From NCBI RefSeq assembly GCF_900100435.1, contig NZ_FNEX01000010.1, positions 185,636-249,635 on the forward strand: a stretch of 64,000 nucleotides of DNA, written 5' to 3'. This DNA comes from Pedobacter sp. ok626. GTDB lineage: Bacteria > Bacteroidota > Bacteroidia > Sphingobacteriales > Sphingobacteriaceae. Positions 63,900-64,000 of this stretch are shown here, in pieces. How positions within the stretch are numbered: position 1 is the first letter of the stretch; each line of letters begins with the position of its first letter. The notes beneath the pieces are model-generated. The model had not been told where the DNA came from and searched no databases. It saw nothing but the letters and a program-made list of their open reading frames with translations. Made by a program: the position numbers and the translations under genes.

Positions 63900-64000
63900 A
63901 TGAAAAAGTATACATACACTGAAAAAAAAGATACACGCTCTGGCTTTGGAGCTGGATTGCTTGAAGCAGGAAAAAAGAACCCTGAAGTCGTAGCACTTTG
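63900..64000 (+). CDS. Transketolase C-terminal subunit, cut by window edge
   Basis: An open frame starts at ATG 63900 and reads MKKYTYTEKKDTRSGFGAGL, then LEAGKKNPEVVAL to the end of the window. This is the N-terminus expected for the pyrimidine-binding half of a split transketolase. The 2-bp gap to the preceding subunit supports co-translation of the two chains. The rest lies outside the window. Confidence 0.9.
   Translation, partial: MKKYTYTEKKDTRSGFGAGLLEAGKKNPEVVAL

Noticed and set aside
63895..63902. Frameshift splitting one transketolase gene
   Set aside because: Both halves have proper starts and the N-terminal part ends at the normal boundary; split transketolases are a known natural arrangement.

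Overview
The window comes from the chromosome of a member of the Bacteroidota, most likely Pedobacter or another Sphingobacteriaceae genus. Supporting signs are three SusC/SusD pairs (one cut by the left edge), an ECF sigma/FecR anti-sigma pair in front of a SusC with an N-terminal STN domain, a hybrid two-component glycan sensor, -7 boxes close to TAnnTTTG, and almost no Shine-Dalgarno sequences. No tRNA, rRNA, CRISPR array, prophage or intact insertion sequence was seen.

Layout. (1) 1-8810, plus strand: partial susC, susD, a TlpA-type thioredoxin protein, an S41 peptidase with PDZ domain and a second TlpA-type protein, closed by a strong terminator. The unit has no carbohydrate-active enzyme. 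(2) 9019-22243, plus: ECF sigma factor, FecR, then susC, susD, a DUF6528-like lipoprotein, a GH20 hexosaminidase and a GH106-like glycosidase, ending in a shared bidirectional terminator. (3) 22293-34169, minus, in order of transcription: myo-inositol oxygenase, susC, susD, TRAP-like acid phosphatase, HGSNAT-like transmembrane N-acetyltransferase, GH89 alpha-N-acetylglucosaminidase, SGLT-type sodium symporter. (4) 34262-39298, plus: a LacI regulator, then GH92 alpha-mannosidase and a GH28-like enzyme. Two copies of one 26-bp operator-like palindrome lie upstream of lacI/MIOX and upstream of GH92, so regions 3 and 4 look like one LacI regulon. (5) 39324-49493: miscellaneous genes, including a small lipoprotein, the C-terminal remnant of a DyP-type peroxidase, LemA plus a DUF2207 membrane protein, an L-fucose/L-arabinose isomerase-like enzyme divergent from an AraC regulator, a DinB-like protein, a YcaQ/AlkZ-type glycosylase and a 3-hydroxyisobutyrate dehydrogenase-family reductase. 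(6) 49527-64000: a xylan-degradation cluster with GH43, GH115, GH43, GH10, a hybrid two-component system, an SGNH acetylesterase and a split transketolase cut by the right edge.

The most interesting inference concerns regions 3 and 4. The encoded activities match, bond by bond, the head group of a GPI anchor or a glycosyl-inositol-phospho-ceramide: alpha-mannosidase for mannose, transmembrane N-acetylation of unsubstituted glucosamine, alpha-N-acetylglucosaminidase for the resulting GlcNAc, phosphatase for inositol phosphate, a sodium symporter of a family that includes inositol carriers, and myo-inositol oxygenase. The HGSNAT/NAGLU pair repeats consecutive steps of lysosomal heparan sulfate breakdown, but no sulfatase or heparin lyase is present here. 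This is a hypothesis from gene content and shared operators, not a demonstrated pathway.
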